Assembly (NCBI GenBank): GCA_964251665.1
Contig: CAXUKO010000017.1
Location: 55,344-119,343, forward strand
Length of the DNA: 64,000 nt
Reading direction: 5' to 3'
From: JBBQLG01 sp964251665
GTDB taxonomy: Bacteria > Bacteroidota > Bacteroidia > Cytophagales > Spirosomataceae
The notes beneath the pieces were generated by a model that was not told the origin of the DNA, ran no database searches, and saw only the letters and a program-made list of their open reading frames with translations. The translations under genes and the position numbers were made by a program. Shown one piece after another: positions 27,389 to 35,837 of this stretch (the stretch's first letter is position 1; each line of letters opens with the position of its first letter).

Positions 27389-27505
27389 CCGGGTTTTCAA
27401 GTGTGCTCACCGGGTTTTCAAGTGTGTTCACGGGGTTTTCAAGTGTTTTCACCAGGTTTTCAAATGTTTTCACCAAGTTTTCACCGGGTTTTCACCAAGT
27501 ATTCA
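27389..27505. repeat. Tandem array: four 21-bp units then three 11-bp units
   Basis: Units at 27389, 27410, 27431 and 27452 are 21 bp each with consensus CCGGGTTTTCAAGTGTNTTC plus a final A. They pass directly into three 11-bp units CCRRGTTTTCA or a variant at 27473, 27484 and 27495. 21 and 11 bp are two and one helical turns, so all copies face the same side of the helix, as in iterons or centromere-like partition sites. Confidence 0.8.
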
Positions 27506-27743
27506 CCCAGTGAATACTGCCGGTGAGGCGGGTGTCTGGCTGGAAATTTAAGTGGTTCATTCTCCACGAGCTAGCGATCCATTCCTAGGGGATGGGGATT
27601 GACACCTCATCGGATAACGAAAAAGAGATTATGACGAAAAAGGGATGATTCCGTCCGGGTCGCGCCTGGCCGAGGGCTTCGACGAGCCGATCCGTTTGGG
27701 GTAGAATTGGCGGAGGGCCTGACGTGGTCCGGTGTCTTCTCCC

Positions 27744-29099
27744 TTAACCCATACCAAGCAAATCGTCGTTGAAGTCTTTACCCCTGGCTTTGGTGATGCG
27801 CACGTGCTGCTCCAGGGCGGTGAGGGTTAGTAAGGCTTCACTCACCGCCCTGAGCACGACGCTCGTCGCTGGGAGGCGCATAGTGATGGGCTCCTGGCTC
27901 CCTGGGGATAGTGAGTCAATGAGAATCCGGGCGGCAGTGGCTTGCTCTTGCCCCTGCTGGTTCCAGTCCATCACCCATTCGATGAAGGCCTGCCGTATGG
28001 CACTAAAGGCTTTCCCCCGGGGCAGGTGGTAGTGATAGTGGGAGCCCGTGCCGGGTGCGGGCGTGAGGGGGAAGATCAGGGCCATGAGCTGCTGGATGAA
28101 GAGCAGGTCATAGTGGTGACCTTTAGGGTCATTGTCGAAGGCCAGCTCCAGGGTCCAGTCTGGGGCTTTGGGCAACTCACCCAGGTAGCGAATGATGGTA
28201 TGGACTTGCTGGGGGGTCACCTGGCCGCCGGTGGCGAAGTAGACGGTGTTGAAGGCTCCATCCCCGTATCCATTTCGGAGCTGCTGATGGGAGAGGGCAT
28301 CGATGACACTCTCGGTGACCACAAAGCGCTGGGTACTGGGGGGCGGATTGGAGACAAAGACGCTACTGGTGCGGTCACTGCCCGGGGCATGGAGTTTAAG
28401 GGTATCATTGCGCAGTTCCAGCCCGGTTACGGCGGCCGTGTGGCCATTGTAGTAGGGGAAGGCGACGTTGGCAAACTGGCGGTAGAACTGGAGTTGGTCT
28501 TTGACTAGATTGAAGGGCCTTGTTTGCTTGGTGAGTGGATCAAAGTAAGTAATCTGGGTCACCACCTTCCCGAGAAACTCAGGCCGTTGGAGGGTCGCCT
28601 GGGTGATGAGACGGCGGGTGAGGTAACTGTCTTCTTGAAGAGGCTGCAGATCGAAGGCTTCGATGGTAAAGCCCTCGTCCGGGGGTTGGGTGGTCTGGTT
28701 TAGCGTCGGCGTCAGGGCGTGGTCGGTGGGTCGCTGGTGGGGATCGATGCGGAGGTAGTCATAGAGTACATTAGTAGTGCAGCGAAACGGGCTGTGGTCG
28801 GGCCGGTGAAAGGCGGCAAAGACGGTCGTCAGGCGATGGCGCACGAAGTCGATCAGGGTGCCGGCATCGGCAAAGTCCCCGGCACGCTGGTATAGTTGCT
28901 GAGCTGCATCTTGGGGATGCTTGATGATGATGGTGTCCTGATAGAGGGGATGGGTAAGAACGGGTCGGCTTTTGCCCTTGCGTGGTTGGGGCAGATAGCC
29001 GTAGTACTGGGCCAGTTCGATGATGGAGACGGCTGCCCTCAGTTCCTGTACAGGAATCAGGTTTGGATAACGGGCCTTTAGCTCGTCAAATTGAGTCAT
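27744..29099 (-). CDS. Toprim-domain plasmid protein (primase-like, DUF3991-type)
   Basis: 451 residues from ATG 29099 (MTQFDELKARYPNLIPVQEL); an upstream ATG at 29141 would add 14. The N-terminal part (SIIELAQYYGYLPQPRKGKS, then GDFADAGTLIDFVRHRL) resembles the degenerate CHC2/primase-type region, and the C-terminal half is a Toprim fold: RFVVTESVIDALSHQQL with the acidic Glu, FATGGQ, and LELAFDNDPKGHHYD with the DxD-type pair. Such proteins are encoded on Bacteroidota plasmids and mobilisable elements and are thought to act in DNA priming or transfer. It reads toward the repeat array at 27389 and away from the ParA genes. The exact reaction is not determinable here. Confidence 0.8.
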   Translation of the reverse strand: MTQFDELKARYPNLIPVQELRAAVSIIELAQYYGYLPQPRKGKSRPVLTHPLYQDTIIIKHPQDAAQQLYQRAGDFADAGTLIDFVRHRLTTVFAAFHRPDHSPFRCTTNVLYDYLRIDPHQRPTDHALTPTLNQTTQPPDEGFTIEAFDLQPLQEDSYLTRRLITQATLQRPEFLGKVVTQITYFDPLTKQTRPFNLVKDQLQFYRQFANVAFPYYNGHTAAVTGLELRNDTLKLHAPGSDRTSSVFVSNPPPSTQRFVVTESVIDALSHQQLRNGYGDGAFNTVYFATGGQVTPQQVHTIIRYLGELPKAPDWTLELAFDNDPKGHHYDLLFIQQLMALIFPLTPAPGTGSHYHYHLPRGKAFSAIRQAFIEWVMDWNQQGQEQATAARILIDSLSPGSQEPITMRLPATSVVLRAVSEALLTLTALEQHVRITKARGKDFNDDLLGMG

Positions 29100-29327
29100 T
29101 CCGTGTAATATTTGGCGGTAATGATGCAGTCGTCTTGGCAATAGGTATTTAGCCTATGAATCCAAGTACGTTAAATGTATTTGGATTCATGGGAATGCTT
29201 GATTTCCATTAGCTTTTAGAAGTAACAGCCATCACCTTTCCTTTCTGTATCGATTACATGCTTCTTTAGTTTGCGTGAGTTGTAATTGCGATTCCATCTT
29301 GCAGTAAAGAGCCAGAAGCATTGGTAC

Positions 29328-29630
29328 TTATTCTGATGCTGTTTTTAGTGCTAAATCTCGCACTGTTTTCTCTAAAACAGCTTCTACTATCCAGTCATGC
29401 ATCGAAATGCCTAATTTCGGACTCCCAGGTTTGCGAGGGCGTGATGCTCGCAATGCGTCTATCTGTTTAATAATCCCCTTTGTCAAGCGTATATTAATAT
29501 GTTTGGGGATATCATCGCTTTCAGTATCTGATGCAGCCTCTATAGTGGGTTTGCCACCTTTATTTATAACTGCTTCTATGTCGGCCTCTGTAGGTGCTTT
29601 ACGCTTTGGTGGTGCTAATGAGACTGCCAT
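29328..29630 (-). CDS. ParA partner, ribbon-helix-helix-like DNA-binding protein
   Basis: 100 residues from ATG 29630. A basic, flexible N-terminal half (MAVSLAPPKRKAPTEADIEA) precedes a C-terminal segment PKHINIRLTKGIIKQIDALR and LGISMHDWIVEAVLEKTV, the beta-strand/helix/helix pattern of ribbon-helix-helix proteins such as ParG or CopG. It overlaps the 3' end of parA by 32 bases, the usual arrangement for a small centromere-binding ParB-type partner. It would bind the centromere/operator and stimulate ParA. Low sequence similarity in this class means the assignment rests on pattern and position. Confidence 0.75.
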   Translation of the reverse strand: MAVSLAPPKRKAPTEADIEAVINKGGKPTIEAASDTESDDIPKHINIRLTKGIIKQIDALRASRPRKPGSPKLGISMHDWIVEAVLEKTVRDLALKTASE

Positions 29631-30267
29631 GTAAAATTTGGTTAAATAATGCGTCTATTTCTGCAATTGCTTTTTTATCAGGCGTTTCCATTTCAAAAAC
29701 GGCAAGTCCTTTTGCTCCTGAGTTGGGATATGCTTTCCGATTTTTGATCGCACTTGATAAAAAGCCAAGTTCTGTCATGCTCGCTAAAGCCTCAGCGGTC
29801 TCGCGATTATCGACACTAGTTATGTCAGCACGGTTAAGAAATGAATGAACAACAAGTGGCTCCAGCCTGCTTGCTTGTATCTCGCCCAGCATTTCAGTCA
29901 ATTTAGATAATGTCCATACATCATGACTGCGAGGTTGTATAGGAATTAGCGCCACATCGGCAACTATCAGTGCTGCCCGTTGACTTGTCGTATCTCTACC
30001 TCCTGTGTCAATCACAATATGATCGTATTTAGGCTTCATCGTCTCTACCTGTTTACGTAGGTTTGCCCCTATTAATTGGACAAGTGTATAGCCCACATTC
30101 CCGTTAAGAGTGTGTTCGCGCCATGCGGTAAAATCGCTGACCGTACCCTGCTCGTCGGCATCGACTAACAATACATCTGCACCGTCTCTCGCCAACCAGA
30201 CTGTAAGATGTTCACTTATGGTACTACGGCCAGAACCGCCTTTTATGCCTGATAATACATAGATCAT
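29599..30267 (-). CDS. parA: ParA-type partition ATPase
   Basis: 222 residues. Deviant Walker A in GIKGGSGRSTISEHLTVWLA (signature KGGxGRST), Walker A' Asp in VLLVDADEQGTVSDF, Walker B-like YDHIVIDTGGRDTTS. Short length without an N-terminal helix-turn-helix places it with the small type Ib ParA/ParF proteins, which segregate low-copy plasmids with a ribbon-helix-helix partner; that partner overlaps its 3' end. Upstream (30271-30348) four AGTGCTA-type heptamers probably form the operator/centromere. Confidence 0.93.
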   Translation of the reverse strand: MIYVLSGIKGGSGRSTISEHLTVWLARDGADVLLVDADEQGTVSDFTAWREHTLNGNVGYTLVQLIGANLRKQVETMKPKYDHIVIDTGGRDTTSQRAALIVADVALIPIQPRSHDVWTLSKLTEMLGEIQASRLEPLVVHSFLNRADITSVDNRETAEALASMTELGFLSSAIKNRKAYPNSGAKGLAVFEMETPDKKAIAEIDALFNQILHGSLISTTKA

Positions 30268-30270
30268 TCT

Positions 30271-30348
30271 AGTGTTATTTTTAGCACTGCAAGTAATACT
30301 TATTCTAGCATAAAAACAACACTAGTTATAGTGCTAAAACTAGTGCTA
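30271..30348. promoter_or_regulatory. Heptamer repeats upstream of parA (candidate centromere/operator)
   Basis: AGTGTTA at 30271, TAGCACT (inverted) at 30282, AGTGCTA at 30330 and 30342. The first two form an inverted pair, the last two a direct pair 12 bp apart. Position just upstream of parA matches type Ib partition sites that double as autoregulatory operators. Confidence 0.55.
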
Positions 30349-30387
30349 AGATTGATATTGCTTAAGCTTGTTGCTAACTAAAATAGT

Positions 30388-31527
30388 CTATTGGCCTTGA
30401 GTTTTAGATTCGGGCCCAAAAGATAGACCTCCTAAGATAGCGGCAATGGATTTTGCAGATCCGGTACGAGCGGTTGGACCCGGTTGTAAGATTGAAGAAT
30501 TTGTGCCATAAGAGTTAGATTTGTTAGGCTTCGGTATCCGGGGTGCCTTCACTTGATCAATACCTAATGACTTAATAAGATATGCTGAATGGTTTTTAAC
30601 CTTGGGACGTAACCCATTAGTTAACTCAGAATTCACCCGAAAGAAAGTATCAAGTAATGAATGCTCAGAAATAATAAGGTCTTTCTGCCAACTTTTCAAT
30701 TTATAGTTGCCTAATAGCCTCCATGCAGTTGTTACAGCCTCATTAATAGTCATTTTGCTAATTGTCTGCTGATCCTGCTTCACAGATTCAGCTGCCAACT
30801 GTTGCGAAGTTTTAATAGTAAATAAGAGCTCAATAATCTTCTTACCTTCTTTTTTAGATGGCTCAAAATCTAGAATAATTCCTGCTTTATCATATAATTC
30901 ACGTTGAGCAACTTGCAAAGCGTTAATCTTAAACTCAACATAACGGTAAGTTTCGGGGCAGTTAAGAATAGTGCGGAGAGCCTCCACAGTGTAAGAAAAT
31001 TGATGCTGGCCTCTATTGTGATACATACTAACAACCTCAAACATCCTTTGAGCATACACCGAAGACAATGACAACATCACATCAATATCATACTTGGTAT
31101 AACGTTGTCCAAGTTCCGCAAAATGAGGTACCACATCTGCAAACATAGTTAGCTGAATCATTTTCTTTCCGTCAACCACTTCAGACTTAATGCTTGGAAA
31201 GGGAACGATATAGTGAAACTGCTCAGTCAAAGCGTTTTTATAAATTAACCGCTTTAGTTGAAGTGTATCTGCTGCAGCACTAATCTGGTCATACCTCTGC
31301 TTGGTTAGTTCACTGTAAGGTATATGAAAAATTACATTTGCTCCAGTTTTCAATTCTCCCTTCAAAGCCATATGGCCAATCTGGTTAACAACTAGTACAA
31401 CAATTTTTTTCTCTAGCTCAGTAAACTCCTGGCGGGACTCAGTAAGTAGATTTGGTTGGTAGTTTGTTGGATGTCTATTGAATATAGATGCTAAAGGCAG
31501 GTGTGGTGTATCAGATGCTGAATCCAT
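30388..31527 (-). CDS. rep: Plasmid replication initiator, Rep_3/RepB family
   Basis: 379 residues. The first winged-helix domain starts LLTESRQEFTELEKKIVVLV, the hallmark opening of Rep_3 initiators, and continues AALKGE-type strands and SELTKQRYDQISAAADTLQL; a second winged helix (about 140-260) includes MLSLSSVYAQRMFEVVSMYH and QFSYTVEALRTILNCPETY. The Ser/Pro-rich C-terminus is a likely disordered tail. It initiates replication by binding iterons; seven iterons lie upstream at 31622-31957. A near-consensus promoter (31559-31589) with an iteron-like half site between its boxes indicates autoregulation. This gene is the main evidence that the window is a plasmid. Confidence 0.95.
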   Translation of the reverse strand: MDSASDTPHLPLASIFNRHPTNYQPNLLTESRQEFTELEKKIVVLVVNQIGHMALKGELKTGANVIFHIPYSELTKQRYDQISAAADTLQLKRLIYKNALTEQFHYIVPFPSIKSEVVDGKKMIQLTMFADVVPHFAELGQRYTKYDIDVMLSLSSVYAQRMFEVVSMYHNRGQHQFSYTVEALRTILNCPETYRYVEFKINALQVAQRELYDKAGIILDFEPSKKEGKKIIELLFTIKTSQQLAAESVKQDQQTISKMTINEAVTTAWRLLGNYKLKSWQKDLIISEHSLLDTFFRVNSELTNGLRPKVKNHSAYLIKSLGIDQVKAPRIPKPNKSNSYGTNSSILQPGPTARTGSAKSIAAILGGLSFGPESKTQGQ

Positions 31528-31558
31528 TTTGCGTAGGGAAAGGGCCTATAAATCACTA

Positions 31559-31589
31559 CAAAAATAACAAAGTGAGTTTGATTTGCAAG
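31559..31589 (-). promoter_or_regulatory. rep promoter with embedded iteron-like operator
   Basis: On the minus strand CTTG (31586-31589), a 19-base spacer and TATTTTTG (31559-31566) match the Bacteroidota TTTG-N19-TANNTTTG promoter with one mismatch. It ends 31 bases before the rep ATG. The spacer carries CAAACTCACTTTG on the minus strand, close to the iteron core CAAACCTCACTTT, and in the inverted orientation. Confidence 0.65.
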
Positions 31590-31621
31590 TTCTCACTATT
31601 GAAGGTTTGACTTCTTTATCC

Positions 31622-31957
31622 ACCTACTAAACCTCACTTTTGTAGGTAGACTATGTACGTGGCGACGCGCACAGAATGATAAAAGGTAATTTTTCATGAT
31701 AAGAGGTAAGCTAAATAGTTGCATTTAGTGACAAAAAAAGGCATTGAGCATTTATTTGAAGATTCATTCAGGCTTATTCAGGTCTAAAGAGGCCTTTAAA
31801 CACGTACTACCTACCAAACCTCACTTTTCATAATTTTGACCTACCAAACCTCACTTTACTACCTACTAAACCTCACTTTTCAGCCTACCAAACCTCACTT
31901 TTGCAGTATCCCCAAACCTACCAAACCTCACTTTATCACCTACTAAACCTCACTTTT
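31622..31957 (+). repeat. Replication origin iterons (seven copies)
   Basis: Copies of ACCTACYAAACCTCACTTTW begin at 31622, 31809, 31839, 31861, 31883, 31916 and 31938. The first stands alone; the other six are clustered within 150 bp with 22-33 bp spacing. All are in one orientation and lie in AT-rich DNA upstream of the rep gene, the standard layout of an iteron-controlled theta origin. Confidence 0.92.
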
Positions 31958-32131
31958 CTCCTCATAATATGATGGTTATCAACCAGTTACAAGCCTCTTA
32001 AATCAATCAAATAGATATTGATAAAGGGATAATAGATCAAAGCGAAAAAATTTATTGGAAAGGGGAAAGAAAGCAACGCTTCGCATAAATACTTTATTTA
32101 CTTTTAGAGTAAATTATAGCCTCATATTCCC

Positions 32132-32890
32132 ATGGAAGACCAACCCGCCCCAGCCCCGAAAAAGAAACCCACCAAGCGGGAGCAAACAGCACCCCTGGAC
32201 GCCCTGCGCCTTATGCTCCATACCCACGCTATACCCCTGGCACCTATATCCCACCAGGTATCGATCTTGCCCATTGACGAACAGCTCGAATACTACTTTG
32301 TACCCAGCCAATACAGCCACCACTACAAACACTACTACAGGCCCGGTAAACCCTTTCGTAACCTCAAGCTCGTCAACTTCGATAAACCTGCCATCTCCCT
32401 CTCGTTTTACTTCAAGCACAAGTATTCCATTCAGCGTACACCCGATCAAAGCGTGGTCATCCACCACCTCTCCCAGCACCGGGCCGCCCTGCTCGACCGT
32501 TCCATCACCAATCAGCTCAGTGCCGCCCAGCAGCAGGACCTCCAGCAAACTGATTATATCCTGCGCACCCTGCGCGAGGACCCCGAGGCCTATCAGGTTT
32601 GCTTCTCCAACTACTTCCACGACTATAAGTACTGGTACTGCAGCTACCGCTACTTCGAGGATGACCAGCAGACCCTCACCGCCACCAGCAGTGAACACCT
32701 GCTGAAGCATACCCAGCCCGCCGAGGATTTCAGCCATGAACGGCTCAATATCATCTTCATTGACCCAGACTACATAAGTAGGCCCGTGCCCCATGATCAC
32801 AAGCGTATCGATCGCGAGCTGGAGACCTATCCCATTCGCATCAAGGAAGGACTCACTACCCTGTTCCTGCGCAAAGCCGGACCAATGTAG
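32132..32890 (+). CDS. Hypothetical plasmid protein next to the origin
   Basis: 252 residues from ATG 32132. A Pro/Lys-rich start (PAPAPKKKPTKREQTA) is followed by a soluble domain rich in Tyr and His (EYYFVPSQYSHHYKHYYRPG, SNYFHDYKYWYCSYRYFED) with no signal or membrane segment. It is transcribed away from the iterons, divergent to rep. Its codon use is markedly more GC-rich than rep/parA. No family recognised; location suggests a plasmid-maintenance role, which is inference. Confidence 0.7.
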   Translation: MEDQPAPAPKKKPTKREQTAPLDALRLMLHTHAIPLAPISHQVSILPIDEQLEYYFVPSQYSHHYKHYYRPGKPFRNLKLVNFDKPAISLSFYFKHKYSIQRTPDQSVVIHHLSQHRAALLDRSITNQLSAAQQQDLQQTDYILRTLREDPEAYQVCFSNYFHDYKYWYCSYRYFEDDQQTLTATSSEHLLKHTQPAEDFSHERLNIIFIDPDYISRPVPHDHKRIDRELETYPIRIKEGLTTLFLRKAGPM

Positions 32891-33157
32891 GTGTTCCTTG
32901 AGTAAATGGGCAGATTTATGAGGTAGGCAACGAGTGCTATAGTTGAAATTGACTGGTCAGTGGTAATCAGTACCCTAGTAATAAGAATGTATAATATAAC
33001 TAAAAACATCCATACTGACCTGTTGAATGAGGTGAACTCAGCTGTCAAGAAGGAAATTTTTTCGGTACACCACCCATTAAAACGATGCTAATCGGTAGCT
33101 ACTCGGTCTTCTATCTTCTCACCCTATAAATCCGCCCGTTTGCACAACAAACCCCAT

Positions 33158-34477
33158 TCAAATGTCGGCTATCACGCGATGATCAACAAATAGTTGCGGT
33201 TTGCGTCCCTGCGTAGCGAACAAGCGTTGCTGCACAGCAGTGGGCGTGTGGGCCGCAAGGGTGGGCGTAACACGTAAGCGAGCCTGTAGCTGCGACCGCA
33301 CCTGCTGCATCACCAACTCCGACGAATCGCGGAGGCCTAAGTTGATGAGCAGGTCGTCGGTATCGAGGGGGGTGGTGCGTACCTCAAGCTGGTAATTCTC
33401 GACGGCAGGGATGCTGTTCAGGATGTCGTAGATAGCCTGTGGGAAGATTGTCGTACCCTTTACTTTCAACATTTGCTGTTTGCGACCCGCAATGGGGCTG
33501 ATTCGGGCACTGGTACGACCACAGGCGCAGGGTTCGGTATGTAGGCGGCAAATGTCGCCCGTTTTGAAGCGCAGCAGCGGCATGCCTTCTACGCCAAGCG
33601 TGGTAATGGTCAGCTCGCCATAGTGACCGTCGGTAACGGGTTGGTTGTCATCGTCGAGCAATTCAAGGATGAGTAGTTCGGGGTGATGGTGGCCACCTTG
33701 TCCGTGGCGACATTCGGTGAAGGCTGCGCCCATTTCAGTCGAGGCATAAGTCGAATAAAGTCGAACGCTGGGCCACTGCTCATGGATGCGCTGCCCGAGC
33801 GCGTTCAGGCCAAAGGAGGTTGTGCGGAGGTTTTCGCCAACGCATACAATGTTCTCAAGGCTCGACTGCTCTGGGACGATGCCGTTTTCCTGCGCGTGTT
33901 GTAGCATTTTAACCACAAAACTTGGCACTGCAATGAGTACGGACGGCCTGATTTGCTGGATGGTATCCCACTGCATTTTGGGTAGGCCGCTGCCGGCACG
34001 AATCACGCTTGCGCCTAATCTTCGGATGCCCAGAAAATAAGCCATTCCGGCCATAAACTGTTTGTCGATAGTCGTTGTGAGTTGGTAAATATCGTCTCGG
34101 GTGCCGTCGGCGCACGCGAGAGAGAGTGCTTCGTTGTAGGCCAACCGCTTTAAATCACGCTCGGTTAACCCCACTGACACAGCCTTGCCCAAACTCCCCG
34201 ACGTGTTGACGTAATCGACGACATTGTGGCGCATCACGCACAGAAAGTCGGCGTTGTTCTGTTGCAGATCGGCTTTGGTGGTCACGGGCAGGCGCGCAAG
34301 GTCTTCCAGCTGCCGGATGCTACTAGGCCGGATGCCAAGCTCTCCAAAACGCCGTTGATAGAACGGTGACCGGCTGTTCAAATAGCGCAGCAGTTTCTGG
34401 AGTCGGGCTTCCTGCCAGACCTTCACGAGCGCAGGCGTGGCGGTTTCAAGGGCGGGGATTTGGGTAGCGCGGTTCAC
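33158..34477 (-). CDS. PaaK-like acyl-CoA/AMP ligase
   Basis: 439 residues of the phenylacetate-CoA ligase family: N-terminal LQKLLRYLNSRSPFYQRRFG, a phosphate-binding loop YVNTSGSLGKAVSVGL, YSTYASTEMGAAFTECRHG, LLRFKTGDICRL, the CACGRTSARI cysteine pair, and the C-terminal GRKQQMLKVKGTTIFPQAIY. The enzyme adenylates an aromatic acid and transfers it to CoA or ACP. It is the last gene of the leftward pigment operon and overlaps the glycosyltransferase stop by 4 bases (ATGA). In aryl polyene pathways an equivalent ligase loads the hydroxy-aryl starter; with an ammonia-lyase at the other end of the operon a coumarate-type substrate is the natural inference. Confidence 0.88.
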   Translation of the reverse strand: MNRATQIPALETATPALVKVWQEARLQKLLRYLNSRSPFYQRRFGELGIRPSSIRQLEDLARLPVTTKADLQQNNADFLCVMRHNVVDYVNTSGSLGKAVSVGLTERDLKRLAYNEALSLACADGTRDDIYQLTTTIDKQFMAGMAYFLGIRRLGASVIRAGSGLPKMQWDTIQQIRPSVLIAVPSFVVKMLQHAQENGIVPEQSSLENIVCVGENLRTTSFGLNALGQRIHEQWPSVRLYSTYASTEMGAAFTECRHGQGGHHHPELLILELLDDDNQPVTDGHYGELTITTLGVEGMPLLRFKTGDICRLHTEPCACGRTSARISPIAGRKQQMLKVKGTTIFPQAIYDILNSIPAVENYQLEVRTTPLDTDDLLINLGLRDSSELVMQQVRSQLQARLRVTPTLAAHTPTAVQQRLFATQGRKPQLFVDHRVIADI

Positions 34478-35775
34478 AAAAAAGGGAGTTTGTCAGCGAG
34501 AGTGACTGGGCGATAAAGATGACTGGCAAAAGCTGCTTCAATATGGTCGGCGGCAAGTTCAGCTCCGTTTATCCGGGCGAGTTGCTGCTGGCAGACCCGC
34601 ACCTGATCGCGATAGCGCGGTTCGTTGTACACCGTTTGCATGGCCGCTAGGATGGAAGTCGTATTGGCCCGGCGGAACGAGACAACTTCGCCTAAACCAA
34701 CCCATTTGAGACGAGTGGCCGTGCCGGGCTGATCGAGTGAGATCGGAATGGCGACCATTGGAACTCCCGCCTCGATGCCCTCAAGTACAGTGTTGAGGCC
34801 CGCATGGGTAATAAGCAGGTCGGCGCGTTGGAGAATGTCGCGTTGCGGAGCAAAATTGACTACGACTGGGTTACCCGGCAGGCCTTTAAACTCGCGCAGG
34901 TCGCCACCCTCACAAATGGGCATTACGGCCTGTAGGTTCATAGTAGCGCAGGCTTCGGCTATGCTTTGCAACAGAGCCCGCTTACCATTGACCAACGTAC
35001 CAAGCGAGGCGTACACAAGAGGCCGCCCGTCGAGGCGGTCGTAAGGAAAGGTCGTGGAATCTTCGGCTGGGTGGGCGAACAGGCCGGTGTAGTGAAAGGT
35101 AGCAGGCCGGTCGCGGCGGGGCAGGTCGAGGAAGACTGGTAGTTGGGCCACCTGTCCCAACGGCGATACTGGGTATAGACAGGACGTAGGGTCGTAGGGT
35201 AGCAGGCCATGCCGTTGGCGGAAATCTTGGATGCAGGTGATAACGGGAGCAAAATCGCTCAGGATACGCTTCATCATCATCCGATACATAGCCTCGCTGT
35301 ACTCGGACGGACTATACTCAAAATCGACGAAGGTGGGCGGAATGCCCGGTTCCCAGAGAAATGGCTGCCCCACGCAGACCGTCATGAAGGGAATGTCGAG
35401 CACGTCGGCGATGGATGCTCCCAACACATCGATTTGGTCGATCAGTAAGCCATCGAGGTTGGCGAGGGACAACACGTCGAGCAGTTGGGGAGCCAGCGTT
35501 TGGGCCATCCTGACATTGTGATTGTTCCAGTGCAGCATGGCGTCGAGGCCACCGTACTGGATCATGGCTTGCTGGAACGCGTATGCCGACCCTAGCGGGA
35601 AGGCCGTCTCACCAACCGGCCAGAACCCCACCCCCGCCCGTTCGACAGCAGCGTGCAGGTCAAGAATGCCAAAAACCGTAAAGCGATGCCCACGATTCAT
35701 CAGCATTTGGGCGAGTGCCAAGAAAGGTTTTATATGACCTTGCGTCGGCGGAAAGAGGATACCAAAGTGTGCCAT
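34474..35775 (-). CDS. MGT-family glycosyltransferase
   Basis: 433 residues, GT-B fold of the UGT/MGT (GT1) family. N-terminal acceptor domain begins FGILFPPTQGHIKPFLALAQ; the C-terminal donor domain contains the PSPG-like box ADLLITHAGLNTVLEGIEAG followed by VPMVAIPISLDQPGTATRLK. Relatives include carotenoid (CrtX-like) and macrolide glycosyltransferases. It overlaps the ligase gene by 4 bases and is preceded by a 40-bp palindrome. Within a polyene cluster it most likely glycosylates the pigment, which is not standard for described aryl polyenes or flexirubins as far as I know. Confidence 0.9.
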   Translation of the reverse strand: MAHFGILFPPTQGHIKPFLALAQMLMNRGHRFTVFGILDLHAAVERAGVGFWPVGETAFPLGSAYAFQQAMIQYGGLDAMLHWNNHNVRMAQTLAPQLLDVLSLANLDGLLIDQIDVLGASIADVLDIPFMTVCVGQPFLWEPGIPPTFVDFEYSPSEYSEAMYRMMMKRILSDFAPVITCIQDFRQRHGLLPYDPTSCLYPVSPLGQVAQLPVFLDLPRRDRPATFHYTGLFAHPAEDSTTFPYDRLDGRPLVYASLGTLVNGKRALLQSIAEACATMNLQAVMPICEGGDLREFKGLPGNPVVVNFAPQRDILQRADLLITHAGLNTVLEGIEAGVPMVAIPISLDQPGTATRLKWVGLGEVVSFRRANTTSILAAMQTVYNEPRYRDQVRVCQQQLARINGAELAADHIEAAFASHLYRPVTLADKLPFL

Positions 35776-35796
35776 AGGAGGATGGAGGTTATTTCT

Positions 35797-35836
35797 GGTC
35801 TGGCTTCGCCGGACAGCTGTTCGGCGAAGCCAGACC
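35797..35836. repeat. 40-bp intercistronic palindrome
   Basis: Arms GGTCTGGCTTCGCCGGACAG and CTGTTCGGCGAAGCCAGACC, one mismatch, no loop. It fills the 62-base gap between the dehydratase stop and the glycosyltransferase start on the minus strand. No T-run follows on either strand, so it is not a classic terminator. Confidence 0.85.
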
Positions 35837-35837
35837 C

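Larger units (their letters stand above)
26097..27743. other. 1.6-kb non-coding region with two repeat arrays
   Basis: No supported gene on either strand. It contains an AT-rich palindromic/direct repeat cluster at 26590-26715 and an ordered tandem array at 27389-27505. It lies directly downstream of the Toprim gene in a plasmid backbone, so replication, partition or transfer sites are plausible. A stem-loop TACCTTG...CAAGGTA lies at about 26620-26648. Confidence 0.5.

Noticed and set aside
27389..27505. CRISPR array
   Set aside because: Units are directly adjacent without unique spacers and no cas genes are present; it is a tandem repeat.
27942..28508. Plus-strand frame opposite the Toprim gene
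   Set aside because: Shadow of a gene with clear Toprim motifs on the minus strand.
31622..31957. CRISPR-like repeats upstream of rep
   Set aside because: Short irregular spacing, no cas genes and a rep gene alongside make iterons the clear reading.
32114..32800. Long minus-strand frame opposite the hypothetical plasmid gene
   Set aside because: It is a shadow of the plus-strand gene; its Val/Gly-rich repeats reflect the GC-rich codon pattern of the other strand.
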